A DNA stretch of 64,000 nucleotides from Bacteroides caecigallinarum (GTDB lineage: Bacteria; Bacteroidota; Bacteroidia; Bacteroidales; Bacteroidaceae): NCBI RefSeq assembly GCF_016902295.1, contig NZ_JACJLQ010000011.1, positions 1 to 64,000 of the forward strand, in the 5' to 3' direction. Each line of letters begins with the position of its first letter. The stretch's first letter is position 1. The translations under genes were made by a program, and so were the position numbers. Below, piece by piece: positions 9,437-18,383 of the stretch. The notes below the pieces were generated by a model, which was not told the DNA's origin, searched no databases, and saw only the letters and a list, made by a program, of their open reading frames with translations.

Positions 9437-11002
9437 CTACTCTACCTTCCATTCCTCTATAGTCCCCGTCTCGGACGAGAATACAGCACCTATCTTATAC
9501 AGTTTCCGTCTGTCAGACTCATATTCACGGGCATACCCCCTCTCCTCTATCTGACGCATAGCCTCATCGGCGATTCCGTCAAGCTTGAATTCGAATATAT
9601 AGACATAATCCTGTGTTTCCACTATACAGTCCACACGACCGTGGCTCTGGACCTTCTCAGTATAGACTGTATAGACACTCATAAGGCGCATGATAAGATA
9701 GAATGTATAGTGGAAATATCTTCCCTTTTCGCGCTCGTTCTCTTTGCGTCGCATCGTATAGGGAATACTTGCAAAGAAAGCGGTCATACCGGTACGGAAA
9801 TCATCTATCTCACCTTTTTTCAGTTGTGATACAGCTTTCCTTATCCATGGTGCTGTCTCCATTTTATCGCCAAAATAAGATGAAGCCACCATCGTAAGAA
9901 ACCCACGTTTTACTTCATTGTTTGGGAAATCAAGCAGGAATGTCATTTCTTCCAAATCGAATTTCTTTATAGTAAGGTAGCCACTCTGATATATCATAGG
10001 CAATGGCTGCTCAATGTTGGCTTTGTAGTCTATAAATTCTTCAGAAGAATAATACTTCCCTGTTATCTCGTTCATATTCTCATCATAATGCGACAACAGG
10101 CGGATAAGATATGTCGGAGTACCACTCTTGAACCAATAATCATTCATTTCACCTAAATCGAATGCATTAAGCAGACTGAAAGGATTATACACATCTGCCA
10201 TTCTTTTACTGAAATGATAACCGTCATACTGCGATTTCAGTTTATTCATCATTTCATCATACGAACAACTGTATTCATCAGCCATCTGTTCTATAGGCTT
10301 CCTGAAATAACTCTCCAGCTCTTCCTGGGATATACCGCAAAGGGTCTCATACTTGACATGCATACTTATATCCTTGGGCTGATTGAATCCGCTGAAAACA
10401 CTCACCTGCGAGAACTTCGTTACACCTGTCAGGAATACAAACTGAAGGTACTCATCGGCTCCTTTGAAAGTGGAATAAAAACCTTTCAGGATATTGCGAT
10501 GTTCTTCCTCCAAATCCTTGTCATAATCCAGAACATCAAGAATAGGCTTGTCATACTCGTCAATAAGTACCACTGCACGGAGACCGTTTTTTTTATAGGC
10601 TGCCTCGAGTATTCTCTTGAACCTGAAACCTAAGTTAAGTTCTTCCTCGCCTTTTTCTATTTCGTATAGTTTCTCCCAATCTGTGATATAGCTTAGGATA
10701 GCGCTTCTCAATGCGCCTTTAATTGTATATTCTCCACCATTGAAATCAATATGAAATACCGGATACACCTTCCAGTCCTTCTCCAGCGCATCAATCTTCA
10801 ATCCCCTGAAAAGTTCCTTTCTGCCAAGAAAATAGTTCTTCAGTGTCGATACAAGAAGACTCTTGCCGAAACGGCGCGGACGGCTGAGGAAGTATATTGA
10901 GCCTTCCTGCACTAAGCTATATACCATATCAGTCTTATCGACATAAACATAATCGTCCTCTATTATACGGTCAAAGCTCTGTATTCCTATAGGATATTTC
11001 AT
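9437..11002 (-). CDS. AAA-ATPase-like protein with C-terminal PD-(D/E)XK nuclease-like domain
   Basis: This 521-residue protein belongs to the Bacteroidetes-rich group that joins an AAA-ATPase_like domain (PF09820 type) to a DUF1703-type nuclease-like domain. The N-terminus has the typical YPIGIQSF opening, a DKT segment and the P-loop variant RPRRFGKSLL. VVLIDEYDKPI near residue 150 is the Walker B region. At the C-terminus GRVDCIV followed by YIFEFKLDG gives the D...ExK pattern of PD-(D/E)XK enzymes. The ATG at 11002 is preferred; the open frame extends only to a TTG at 11011. The biological role of this family is not established. It is monocistronic, with a good promoter at 11071-11102. 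Confidence 0.88.
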   Translation of the reverse strand: MKYPIGIQSFDRIIEDDYVYVDKTDMVYSLVQEGSIYFLSRPRRFGKSLLVSTLKNYFLGRKELFRGLKIDALEKDWKVYPVFHIDFNGGEYTIKGALRSAILSYITDWEKLYEIEKGEEELNLGFRFKRILEAAYKKNGLRAVVLIDEYDKPILDVLDYDKDLEEEHRNILKGFYSTFKGADEYLQFVFLTGVTKFSQVSVFSGFNQPKDISMHVKYETLCGISQEELESYFRKPIEQMADEYSCSYDEMMNKLKSQYDGYHFSKRMADVYNPFSLLNAFDLGEMNDYWFKSGTPTYLIRLLSHYDENMNEITGKYYSSEEFIDYKANIEQPLPMIYQSGYLTIKKFDLEEMTFLLDFPNNEVKRGFLTMVASSYFGDKMETAPWIRKAVSQLKKGEIDDFRTGMTAFFASIPYTMRRKENEREKGRYFHYTFYLIMRLMSVYTVYTEKVQSHGRVDCIVETQDYVYIFEFKLDGIADEAMRQIEERGYAREYESDRRKLYKIGAVFSSETGTIEEWKVE

Positions 11003-11070
11003 GCAATTCAATTAATAATTAATAATTAAAAGTGGACAAAGGCTATTTTGTGAGTGTCGCACGTCTTTTA

Positions 11071-11102
11071 CAAAGATAATGAAAGTTGAGAGCAGAGACA
11101 AA
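11071..11102 (-). promoter_or_regulatory. promoter of the AAA/PD-(D/E)XK gene
   Basis: On the minus strand TTTG (11099-11102), 20 bases and TATCTTTG (11071-11078) match the Bacteroides vegetative promoter consensus. It lies about 70 bases upstream of the ATG. The remainder of the 303-base gap (11003-11305) holds only A/T-rich sequence, a second -7-like match (TATATTTG on the minus strand at 11237-11244) and the terminator at 11249-11285. Confidence 0.7.
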
Positions 11103-11248
11103 TGAAAAACAAAGTTTTTCAAATTTAGACTATGCCGAAACGCATCCTAGCTTATCAAAAGATAGCGCAAACATAATGTAGTACAAAGCAAAAAAAAGCT
11201 TTCAGACTTTTAATTCCGAGTTGAAGCTATCTTACGCAAATATAAAAA

Positions 11249-11285
11249 ATGACGAGCCATACTCTTAAAGAGAAAGACTCGTCAT
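11249..11285 (-). terminator. terminator of the PFL-family gene
   Basis: Perfect 8-bp arms (ATGACGAG at 11249-11256 and CTCGTCAT at 11278-11285) enclose a loop with an inner CTCTT/AAGAG pairing. On the minus strand the hairpin is followed by TTTTTT. It lies 20 bases past the stop of the PFL gene. Confidence 0.8.
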
Positions 11286-11305
11286 CTATACTAAATTATT
11301 TCTTT

Positions 11306-12670
11306 CTAGTTCTTAAAACTATGTATAGGAGCAGGAATACGTCCTCCTCTATTTACGAAAGCATCACAGCTGAAACGGTTAATCGGCATAACCGGAGCAT
11401 AACCCAAAAGACCTCCGAACTCTACTGTTTCGCCCACTGTCTTTCCCACTACAGGAATTACACGTACCGCTGTAGTCTTCTGGTTTATCATTCCTATGGC
11501 TGCCTCATCGGCTATCATACCTGCAATAGAAGTAGCCGGAGTATCGCCAGGAATTGCTATCATGTCAAGTCCCACAGAGCATACACATGTCATGGCTTCC
11601 AGCTTCTCTATTGTAAGAGCTCCTGCCACTACAGCATCAATCATTCCCTGGTCTTCACTGACTGGAATAAATGCTCCACTAAGTCCTCCTACGTATGATG
11701 ACGCCATAACACCGCCTTTCTTAACCTGATCATTAAGCAATGCAAGGGCTGCTGTTGTTCCCGGTGCACCCGGATACTCAAGTCCTATCTCCTGAAGGAT
11801 TTCAGCCACACTGTCGCCAACAGCAGGTGTTGGTGCCAGCGAAAGGTCGATAATACCGAAAGGAACACCAAGACGATGAGACGCCTCCTGTGCTACAAGC
11901 TGACCTACACGTGTAATCTTGAATGCAGTACGCTTGATTGTTTCGCAAAGGACTTCGAAACTTGCTCCACGTATCTGCTCGAGTGCATATTTCACTACTC
12001 CAGGGCCACTTACTCCCACGTTTATAACAGCATCGTCTTCAGACACTCCGTGGAATGCACCTGCCATGAACGGATTATCATCAGGAGCATTGCAAAGTAC
12101 TACGAGTTTGGCGCAACCCAAAGAGTCACGGTCTTTTGTCATCTCTGCAGTTTCCTTTATGATATCTCCCATAAGGCGTACGGCATCCATATTGAGTCCT
12201 GTCTTTGTAGAACCTACATTGACAGAGCTGCATATTCTCTCTGTACATGCCAATGCCTTAGGAATAGAACGTATGAACAGTTCGTCGCTATGGCTCATGC
12301 CTTTTGATACGATGGCAGAATAACCTCCTATGAAGTTCACTCCCAATTCGGCTGCCACACGGTCCAGAGTCTGAGCTATCTTTACATAATCGTCGGAAGT
12401 CTTGCATGCTGCTCCCCCTACAAGGACTATAGGAGTGATGGAAATACGTTTGTTCACGATAGGAATACCGAATTCCTTTGATATTTCCTCGCCTGTACTT
12501 ACCAGCTTACCGGCAAGACGTGTTATCTTGTTGTATATATTCTGACAAAGGACATCAAGATTTCCGTCGGCACAATCAAGAAGGTTGATACCCATAGTGA
12601 TGGTGCGGACATCAAGATTTTCCTTTTCTATCATTTTATTGGTTTCAATAACCTCGGATATATTTATCAT
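11306..12670 (-). CDS. PFL family protein (UPF0210/DUF711)
   Basis: This 454-residue protein belongs to the UPF0210 (DUF711) family, often called PFL because of a remote likeness to pyruvate formate-lyase. No reaction has been firmly assigned. The family-typical opening is present ([17 protein letters not shown]), together with the Gly-rich stretches [12 protein letters not shown] and [12 protein letters not shown] and the C-terminal [11 protein letters not shown]. The length is normal. It follows an ACT-domain gene by 27 bases, and the UPF0237 ACT protein and the UPF0210 protein are encoded together in many bacteria. That conserved pairing suggests that the small ACT protein senses a ligand, perhaps an amino acid, and controls the larger one; this is inference. 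Confidence 0.9.
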   Translation of the reverse strand: MINISEVIETNKMIEKENLDVRTITMGINLLDCADGNLDVLCQNIYNKITRLAGKLVSTGEEISKEFGIPIVNKRISITPIVLVGGAACKTSDDYVKIAQTLDRVAAELGVNFIGGYSAIVSKGMSHSDELFIRSIPKALACTERICSSVNVGSTKTGLNMDAVRLMGDIIKETAEMTKDRDSLGCAKLVVLCNAPDDNPFMAGAFHGVSEDDAVINVGVSGPGVVKYALEQIRGASFEVLCETIKRTAFKITRVGQLVAQEASHRLGVPFGIIDLSLAPTPAVGDSVAEILQEIGLEYPGAPGTTAALALLNDQVKKGGVMASSYVGGLSGAFIPVSEDQGMIDAVVAGALTIEKLEAMTCVCSVGLDMIAIPGDTPATSIAGMIADEAAIGMINQKTTAVRVIPVVGKTVGETVEFGGLLGYAPVMPINRFSCDAFVNRGGRIPAPIHSFKN

Positions 12671-12697
12671 GAGTTTGTAAGTTTTTGAGTTTGTGAG

Positions 12698-12970
12698 TTA
12701 GATACGATGCATCTTGTCAAAAATTTCCTCTCTCTGACATTTTACCTGAACCCCCATCGTTTCTCCCAGGCTTCCCATCTCTGTTGCGATCTGTTCGAAT
12801 GGTTTTTCAATAGCTGACATATCTACAATCATCATCATGTTGAAATATTCCTGAACGATAGTCTGAGAGATGTCGAGTATGTTTACATTGTTTTCTGCCA
12901 GATATGTACACACTTTGGCTATGATACCTATAGTATCTTTTCCCACTACGGTAATAATTGATTTATTCAT
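12698..12970 (-). CDS. ACT domain protein (UPF0237)
   Basis: This 90-residue protein is essentially one ACT domain, the small-molecule sensor fold found in amino-acid metabolism regulators. The N-terminus (SIITVVGKDTIGIIAKVCTY) and the segment NVNILDISQTIVQEYFNMMM match the UPF0237 type. It lacks a DNA-binding or catalytic domain, so it probably acts by binding another protein. It is the first gene of the pair with the UPF0210 gene. A TATCTTTG -7 element lies 32 bases upstream on the minus strand. Confidence 0.92.
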   Translation of the reverse strand: MNKSIITVVGKDTIGIIAKVCTYLAENNVNILDISQTIVQEYFNMMMIVDMSAIEKPFEQIATEMGSLGETMGVQVKCQREEIFDKMHRI

Positions 12971-13001
12971 CTTTTATCGGTATTAATAACTAATTTAGCG
13001 G

Positions 13002-13009
13002 CAAAGATA
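13002..13009 (-). promoter_or_regulatory. -7 element for the ACT/PFL pair
   Basis: The minus strand reads TATCTTTG, an exact TAnnTTTG match, 32 bases upstream of the ACT gene. A -33 element at the usual spacing is not clear. Confidence 0.5.
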
Positions 13010-13059
13010 GTTAATTGACTTCAAAATGAAAGACCTTGACGGAAAAATCTTGCAAAAAT

Positions 13060-13845
13060 CTACAAGCCTTTACTCTTTGCCTCATTCCACAGTTCGTCCA
13101 TCTCATTGAGAGTCATTTCATTGAGGTTTCTTCCCGCCTTGATAGTATGTTCCTCTAAATAGTTGAAACGGCGGATGAATTTCTGATTGGTATGCTCAAG
13201 CGCATTGTCCGGATTTATCTTATAAAGCCTTGCCGCATTAATAAGACTGAACATTACGTCGCCAAACTCTGCTTCAGCCTTTTCTTTATCCATGCCGCCT
13301 ACCTCAGCCTCAAACTCGGTGATTTCTTCCTTAACCTTCTTCCATACATCTTCCCTGTCTTCCCAGTCGAAACCAACATTACGAGCCTTATCCTGTATTC
13401 GGTATGCCTTTATCAACGAAGGAAGGGCAGCAGGCACTCCACTCAATACTGATTTGTTCCCGTCTTTTTCCTTCAGTTTTATCTGCTCCCAGTTTTCCGA
13501 AACCTTCTCTGCCGTATCGGCTTTCACTTCGCCAAACACGTGCGGATGGCGGAATATTAGTTTGTCGCACAGTTTGTCGCATACATCCTTAATATCGAAA
13601 TCACCAGTCTCGCTGCCAATCTTGGCATAGAACACTACGTGGAGCAATACATCGCCCAATTCTTTGCAAATGTTTTTCTTATCATTCTGAACCAAAGCGT
13701 CGCAAAGTTCATAAACTTCTTCTATAGTGTTGGGACGCAGACTCTCATTAGTCTGCTTTCTGTCCCACGGACATTTTTCGCGCAGTTCGTCCAGCACATC
13801 AAGCAGACGGCCGAACGCTTTCATCTGTTCTTCTCTTGTACTCAT
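13060..13845 (-). CDS. mazG: nucleoside triphosphate pyrophosphohydrolase MazG
   Basis: MazG hydrolyses nucleoside triphosphates to monophosphate plus pyrophosphate and is linked to nucleotide-pool cleaning and stringent-response control. At 261 residues it is the full two-domain form. The first MazG domain carries CPWDRKQT and EEVYELCDAL followed by KELGDVLLHVVFYA. The second carries EEITEFEAEV and AEFGDVMFSLINAAR. In each, the ExxE...ExxD helix pairs that hold magnesium are visible. The linker has the family-typical SVLSGVPAALPSLIKAYRIQ. It sits 17 bases downstream of the LysR gene on the same strand, so the two are probably co-transcribed, although no functional link is known. Confidence 0.95.
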   Translation of the reverse strand: MSTREEQMKAFGRLLDVLDELREKCPWDRKQTNESLRPNTIEEVYELCDALVQNDKKNICKELGDVLLHVVFYAKIGSETGDFDIKDVCDKLCDKLIFRHPHVFGEVKADTAEKVSENWEQIKLKEKDGNKSVLSGVPAALPSLIKAYRIQDKARNVGFDWEDREDVWKKVKEEITEFEAEVGGMDKEKAEAEFGDVMFSLINAARLYKINPDNALEHTNQKFIRRFNYLEEHTIKAGRNLNEMTLNEMDELWNEAKSKGL

Positions 13846-13862
13846 TATTATATATTGTATTT

Positions 13863-14765
13863 TTATTTGTTTTCTTTACCAAGACTGCTACGTACGAAAC
13901 GCATGAACAACTGTGCAGCCTCAATCTCCTGACCTTGTGCCGACACAAAGCAGAAATGACGTGTAAACTGAAGCCCAGAAACATCAATCACCCGGAACAT
14001 TCCTTCGCCCAACTCCTTCACCAAAGCGGCAATTGAGATTATTCCCATGCAATCGCTGCATGCCAGAAATGACTTGATACTCTCGGTACTTCCCAAATGC
14101 ATTCTCACATTGAGTGACGAAAGTTTCAGACCTTCCTCTGCAAGGACTGTTTCTATAGCATCGAGTGTTCCAGAACCTCTTTCCCTCAGAACAAGTGGGA
14201 TCTTGCAGAACTCATCAAGGGTTATTTCCTCTACATCGGCTGGAAATGCCGACGAACGTACAACCGGAACGAGTTCATCACAAAGAAACGCCTCGTATTT
14301 CAAGTTCGGAGTACGGAACACTCCTTCCACCATACCGAGATCAATAGTATGTTCCGACACGGCATTCTCCACATTACGTGAATTGGTATCGATTAGCGAC
14401 ACTTTTATCTGCGGATATTTCTCAGTAAACTTTGCAAGTATCGGAGGAAGGATATATTGGGCTATTGTTGTACTTGCTCCAAGACGTAGTTCTCCCGCAT
14501 ATTCGTTATTGAGCAAATGCATGTCGTATTCCATCTTGCGATACTCCGTAAGGATACGCTCGCAATGTTCCATCATAACTTTTCCTGCTTCGGTCAGAGT
14601 TATCTTGTTGTTCATACGGTCGAACAGACGCACGTGGTACATGCTTTCCAGTTCGTGTACATGCTTTGTCACTGCCGGCTGACTGACAAACAGTTCCTGT
14701 GAGGCTTTTGTAAAGCTTAGGTTTTTGGCAACACTGTAAAATACTTTAAGACGGAAATCTGACAT
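13863..14765 (-). CDS. LysR family transcriptional regulator
   Basis: This 300-residue LysR-type regulator has an N-terminal winged helix-turn-helix at residues 1-60 (FYSVAKNLSFTKASQELFVSQPAVTKHVHELE) and a periplasmic-binding-protein-like effector domain from about residue 90. LysR proteins usually control a divergent neighbour or their own gene, but here no divergent gene is present: the upstream gene lies on the same strand, separated by palindrome array A. The effector and target are therefore not inferable. MazG follows 17 bases downstream. Confidence 0.92.
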   Translation of the reverse strand: MSDFRLKVFYSVAKNLSFTKASQELFVSQPAVTKHVHELESMYHVRLFDRMNNKITLTEAGKVMMEHCERILTEYRKMEYDMHLLNNEYAGELRLGASTTIAQYILPPILAKFTEKYPQIKVSLIDTNSRNVENAVSEHTIDLGMVEGVFRTPNLKYEAFLCDELVPVVRSSAFPADVEEITLDEFCKIPLVLRERGSGTLDAIETVLAEEGLKLSSLNVRMHLGSTESIKSFLACSDCMGIISIAALVKELGEGMFRVIDVSGLQFTRHFCFVSAQGQEIEAAQLFMRFVRSSLGKENK

Positions 14766-14811
14766 GACTATTTTATTTTTTAATGCCGTTTAAATATCTA
14801 TATGCATTCTG

Positions 14812-14897
14812 CTGCCGACCATCGTGAGCAGAGCTGCTGACTATCGTGAGCAGAGGTGCCGACCATCGTCGGCAGTGGTGCTGACCATCGTCGGTAC
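14812..14897. repeat. 22-base palindrome array (array A), four units
   Basis: Four imperfect units have their ATCGT core at 14821, 14843, 14865 and 14887, exactly 22 bases apart. Each unit is an imperfect inverted repeat around a central AT. In the clearest one TGCCGAC and GTCGGCA (14857-14863 and 14868-14874) pair perfectly. The array lies just after the stop of the gene at 14915 and before the LysR start, both on the minus strand. Confidence 0.85.
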
Positions 14898-14914
14898 CAA
14901 GAGCTGTCTAGAAA

Positions 14915-15496
14915 TCACAGCTCTTCCGCTTTTATTCCTAATGACTGAAGGACTGCAAAGCCTAGCATCTCAAAAGAATATACAGCCTCATCCTTTGGAG
15001 GGTTCATTCCGAAAAGCGTTATACTGTCTTTTCCTTTTATCTTGTTGAGTGTGGAATGAGTTTTCTGCTGATATGCGTCTTCATCGGCAACAGCTACAAC
15101 ACGTTTCACATCCTTGGATTCGCCTGCCAGCATAAGAGCCTCATTGAACAATTCCTCGCACGTTGCCATATCTGACGGCTGGAAAGAATATATGGAAAAT
15201 TCGCCAAGCTGACTCTTGAAGGCTACATTATTGAGTTCCTTATCCAAATCGGATGGGGTACAGAACGACATGCGTGGTTCTGCCGAATCATATATAAAAA
15301 TTACCTGAACGGCATTATCCCCTAATACAACTCCTGCATCAAGCGCCAGACATTCAAGCAATGCAGCCAGATCTGCCTTCGGTAATTCTCTATTTAATAT
15401 AGGTGAAAAATGTTCGGCCATATCGCGGCCTACTCTATCAAGATATGATGCATCTATAAGCATCACGTTTGGTGCAAATTCTATTTTCTTTTCCAT
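14915..15496 (-). CDS. conserved hypothetical protein, possibly NYN/PIN-like
   Basis: I do not recognise this 193-residue soluble protein with certainty. The order of strands hints at a Rossmann-like or NYN/PIN-like fold: VMLIDASYLDRVG at residue 12, VQVIFIYDSAEP near 64, KRVVAVADEDAYQQ near 132 and DSITLFGMNPP near 155. The acidic residues at strand ends (Asp15, Asp70, Asp138) would suit a metal site; this is inference only. There is no signal peptide. The last codons take part in a hairpin (AAGAGCTGT pairing with ACAGCTCTT) that overlaps the stop codon, and array A follows directly. The upstream neighbour, clpB, is divergent. Confidence 0.75.
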   Translation of the reverse strand: MEKKIEFAPNVMLIDASYLDRVGRDMAEHFSPILNRELPKADLAALLECLALDAGVVLGDNAVQVIFIYDSAEPRMSFCTPSDLDKELNNVAFKSQLGEFSIYSFQPSDMATCEELFNEALMLAGESKDVKRVVAVADEDAYQQKTHSTLNKIKGKDSITLFGMNPPKDEAVYSFEMLGFAVLQSLGIKAEEL

Positions 15497-15757
15497 AAAA
15501 ATTCAATTACCGTGTAAAGATACTAAAAACTTTACAGACAAACTGTCCTAAAAAAGGACAAAATTGCAGTCTTAGGCTCTAAGTATCTGACATTTAGACA
15601 CATAATCATTAAAAAACAGTTTTGGCAAGAAGTTTGGAGTATTATAAGCGTGATTAAAAACGAAAGGTAAAAACAAGGATAACAACAAGGTATTGGAACA
15701 ATAGGTAAAAAGATTCTTGGATAACAATAAAGTATAAAATAAGAAAGGAGAATATAT

Positions 15758-18346
15758 ATGAATTTCAACAACTTTACAATCAAATCGCAAGAGGCTGTTC
15801 AGGAGGCTGTGAACTTGACACAAAGCCGAGGACAGCAGGCCATAGAGCCGGAACATATACTTGCGGGCGTATTGAAGGTGGGCGAAAACGTAACCAACTT
15901 CATATTCCAGAAGCTTGGAATAAACGGCCAGCAGGTAGCTACAGTTCTTGACCGTCAGATTGCATCTCTGCCTAAGGTTTCAGGCGGTGAGGCTTATCTG
16001 AGCCGCGATACGAACAATGTATTGCAGAAGGCAGTTGAGTACTCAAAAGAGCTTGGCGACGAGTTCGTTTCACTTGAAGCTATACTTCTGGCTTTGCTCA
16101 ATGTTAAGAGTACAGTGGCAACTATTCTGAAAGATGCCGGAATGACCGACAAGGAATTGCGTGCCGCAATCAGCGAATTAAGACAAGGACAGAAGGTTAC
16201 TTCACAGTCAAGTGAAGACACATATCAGTCACTTTCAAAGTATGCAATAAACTTGATTGAGGCTGCACGAACAGGTAAGCTGGACCCGGTAATCGGTCGT
16301 GACGAGGAAATCAGACGTGTACTTCAGATTTTGAGCCGCCGTACAAAGAACAACCCTATCCTGATAGGTGAACCGGGTACAGGTAAGACAGCCATCGTGG
16401 AAGGTCTGGCACAGCGTATCCTGCGTGGTGACGTGCCTGAAAACCTGAAGAACAAACAGTTGTTCTCACTCGATATGGGTGCGCTGGTTGCAGGTGCCAA
16501 ATACAAAGGTGAGTTTGAAGAAAGACTTAAATCTGTCATCAATGAGGTAACAAAATCAGACGGTAACATAATATTGTTCATCGATGAAATACATACCCTG
16601 GTGGGTGCAGGTAAAGGCGAAGGCGCGATGGATGCCGCAAACATCCTTAAACCGGCATTGGCTCGTGGCGAACTTAGAAGTATTGGTGCTACCACACTTG
16701 ACGAATATCAGAAGTATTTCGAAAAGGATAAGGCCCTTGAACGTCGTTTCCAGACTGTAATGGTTGACGAACCTGATACTCAGAGTTCTATTTCAATCCT
16801 TCGTGGTCTGAAGGAAAGATACGAAAACCATCATCAGGTACGTATCAAAGACGAGGCAATCATAGCAGCAGTTGAATTGAGTAACAGGTATATCACAGAA
16901 CGTTTCTTGCCGGATAAAGCTATCGACCTTATGGATGAGGCAGCAGCAAAACTGCGTATGGAACGTGACTCTTTGCCTGAGGAACTCGACGAGATTGAAC
17001 GCCGATTGAAACAACTTGAAATCGAGCGTGAGGCTATCAAACGTGAAAAGGATGAAGCCAAACTTGCACAGCTTAACAAGGAGATTGCCGAACTGAAAGA
17101 ACAAGAGACTTCCTACAAGGCTAAATGGCAAAGCGAGAAGGAACTTGTAAATAAAATTCAGCAGAACAAAAAGGAAATAGAACAACTCAAGTTCGAAGCC
17201 GACAAGGCTGAACGTGAGGGTGACTATGGACGTGTAGCTGAAATACGTTACGGCAAGTTACAGGCACTGGAAGCTGAAATCAAGAATATTCAGGAAGACC
17301 TGAAACACAAGCAGGGCGACAGCGCCATGATCAAGGAAGAGGTTACTGCAGAAGACATTGCTGATGTGGTATCACGCTGGACCGGAATACCGGTAAGCAA
17401 GATGCTGCAAAGCGAACGCGAAAAACTTCTTCATCTGGAAGACGAGTTGCACAAGCGTGTCATAGGTCAGGACGAGGCTATCCAGGCTGTATCCGATGCC
17501 GTAAGACGTAGCCGTGCAGGATTGCAGGATCCTAAACGTCCGATAGGCTCATTCATCTTCCTAGGTACAACCGGTGTAGGTAAGACTGAGTTAGCCAAGG
17601 CACTGGCAGAATATCTGTTCGATGACGAATCACTGATGACGCGTATAGATATGAGTGAGTATCAGGAGAAACATTCTGTGTCAAGACTTATCGGAGCGCC
17701 TCCGGGATACGTTGGTTACGATGAAGGCGGACAGTTGACAGAGGCAGTAAGACGTAAACCTTACTCTGTAGTATTGTTCGACGAAATCGAGAAAGCTCAT
17801 CCTGACGTGTTCAACATCCTGCTTCAGGTATTGGACGATGGTCGTCTGACAGACAACAAGGGACGTACGGTGAACTTCAAGAATACTATCATCATCATGA
17901 CTTCAAACTTGGGAAGTTCATACATACAAAGCCAGTTTGAAAAAATCACTCCGATGAATCATGATACGATAGTAGAGGAAACCAAGAACGAAGTGATGAA
18001 TATGCTGAAAAAGACTATCCGTCCTGAGTTCCTGAACCGTATAGACGAAACTATCATGTTCTTGCCATTGAACAAGAATGAGATAGAACAGATTGTACGT
18101 CTGCAGATAAACGGCATTAGAAAGATGCTTGAAGAGAACGGTGTACAGCTCCAGATGACTGACCAGGCTGTCGATTTCATAGCTACAGCAGGTTACGACC
18201 CAGAGTTCGGTGCACGTCCTGTGAAACGTGCAATACAGCGTTATCTGCTCAACGACTTGTCAAAGAAACTTCTTTCACAGGAAGTTGACCGCACAAAACC
18301 AATCATAGTGGAACGTGGTGGAGACGGATTGAGTTTCCGCAACTGA
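15758..18346 (+). CDS. clpB: ATP-dependent chaperone ClpB
   Basis: ClpB is a cytoplasmic hexameric disaggregase that works with DnaK to recover aggregated proteins. The 862-residue length is standard. The order is a ClpN double repeat (1-145), the first AAA module with Walker A GEPGTGKT (about 204-211) and [12 protein letters not shown], a long charged coiled coil (about 410-525), the second AAA module with GTTGVGKT (about 604-611) and RIDMSEY, and a C-terminal domain with [10 protein letters not shown]. The GIPVSKML linker is typical. AAGGAG lies 7 bases before the ATG, an unusually clear ribosome-binding site for this group. The 261-base gap upstream (15497-15757) shows no gene and no recognisable CIRCE element. 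Confidence 0.98.
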   Translation: MNFNNFTIKSQEAVQEAVNLTQSRGQQAIEPEHILAGVLKVGENVTNFIFQKLGINGQQVATVLDRQIASLPKVSGGEAYLSRDTNNVLQKAVEYSKELGDEFVSLEAILLALLNVKSTVATILKDAGMTDKELRAAISELRQGQKVTSQSSEDTYQSLSKYAINLIEAARTGKLDPVIGRDEEIRRVLQILSRRTKNNPILIGEPGTGKTAIVEGLAQRILRGDVPENLKNKQLFSLDMGALVAGAKYKGEFEERLKSVINEVTKSDGNIILFIDEIHTLVGAGKGEGAMDAANILKPALARGELRSIGATTLDEYQKYFEKDKALERRFQTVMVDEPDTQSSISILRGLKERYENHHQVRIKDEAIIAAVELSNRYITERFLPDKAIDLMDEAAAKLRMERDSLPEELDEIERRLKQLEIEREAIKREKDEAKLAQLNKEIAELKEQETSYKAKWQSEKELVNKIQQNKKEIEQLKFEADKAEREGDYGRVAEIRYGKLQALEAEIKNIQEDLKHKQGDSAMIKEEVTAEDIADVVSRWTGIPVSKMLQSEREKLLHLEDELHKRVIGQDEAIQAVSDAVRRSRAGLQDPKRPIGSFIFLGTTGVGKTELAKALAEYLFDDESLMTRIDMSEYQEKHSVSRLIGAPPGYVGYDEGGQLTEAVRRKPYSVVLFDEIEKAHPDVFNILLQVLDDGRLTDNKGRTVNFKNTIIIMTSNLGSSYIQSQFEKITPMNHDTIVEETKNEVMNMLKKTIRPEFLNRIDETIMFLPLNKNEIEQIVRLQINGIRKMLEENGVQLQMTDQAVDFIATAGYDPEFGARPVKRAIQRYLLNDLSKKLLSQEVDRTKPIIVERGGDGLSFRN

Positions 18347-18355
18347 CAATAACAG

Positions 18356-18383
18356 AAAAAGAGGCCCTCGGGCCTCTTTTTTT
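18356..18383. terminator. bidirectional terminator between clpB and the C69 peptidase gene
   Basis: GAGGCCC and GGGCCTC (18361-18367 and 18370-18376) pair perfectly around TC. Five A residues stand on the left and seven T residues on the right, so it can stop both convergent transcripts. The right T-run overlaps the stop of the C69 gene at 18382. Confidence 0.9.

Noticed and set aside
9332-9829. 165-codon plus-strand frame beside the AAA/PD-(D/E)XK gene
   Set aside because: It overlaps the 3' end of the real minus-strand gene, whose nuclease motif is intact, and its translation has no domain-like pattern.
11876-12323. Plus-strand frames inside the PFL gene
   Set aside because: They lie antisense to a full-length conserved protein and show no domain, so they are shadows.
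14812-14897. Possible CRISPR array
   Set aside because: The 22-base units are directly adjacent with no unique spacers and are imperfect copies of each other; there are no cas genes in the window. The same holds for the other arrays.
15497-15757. Heat-shock operator (CIRCE or similar) before clpB
   Set aside because: No TTAGCACTC-N9-GAGTGCTAA palindrome is present; only short, weak symmetries were found.
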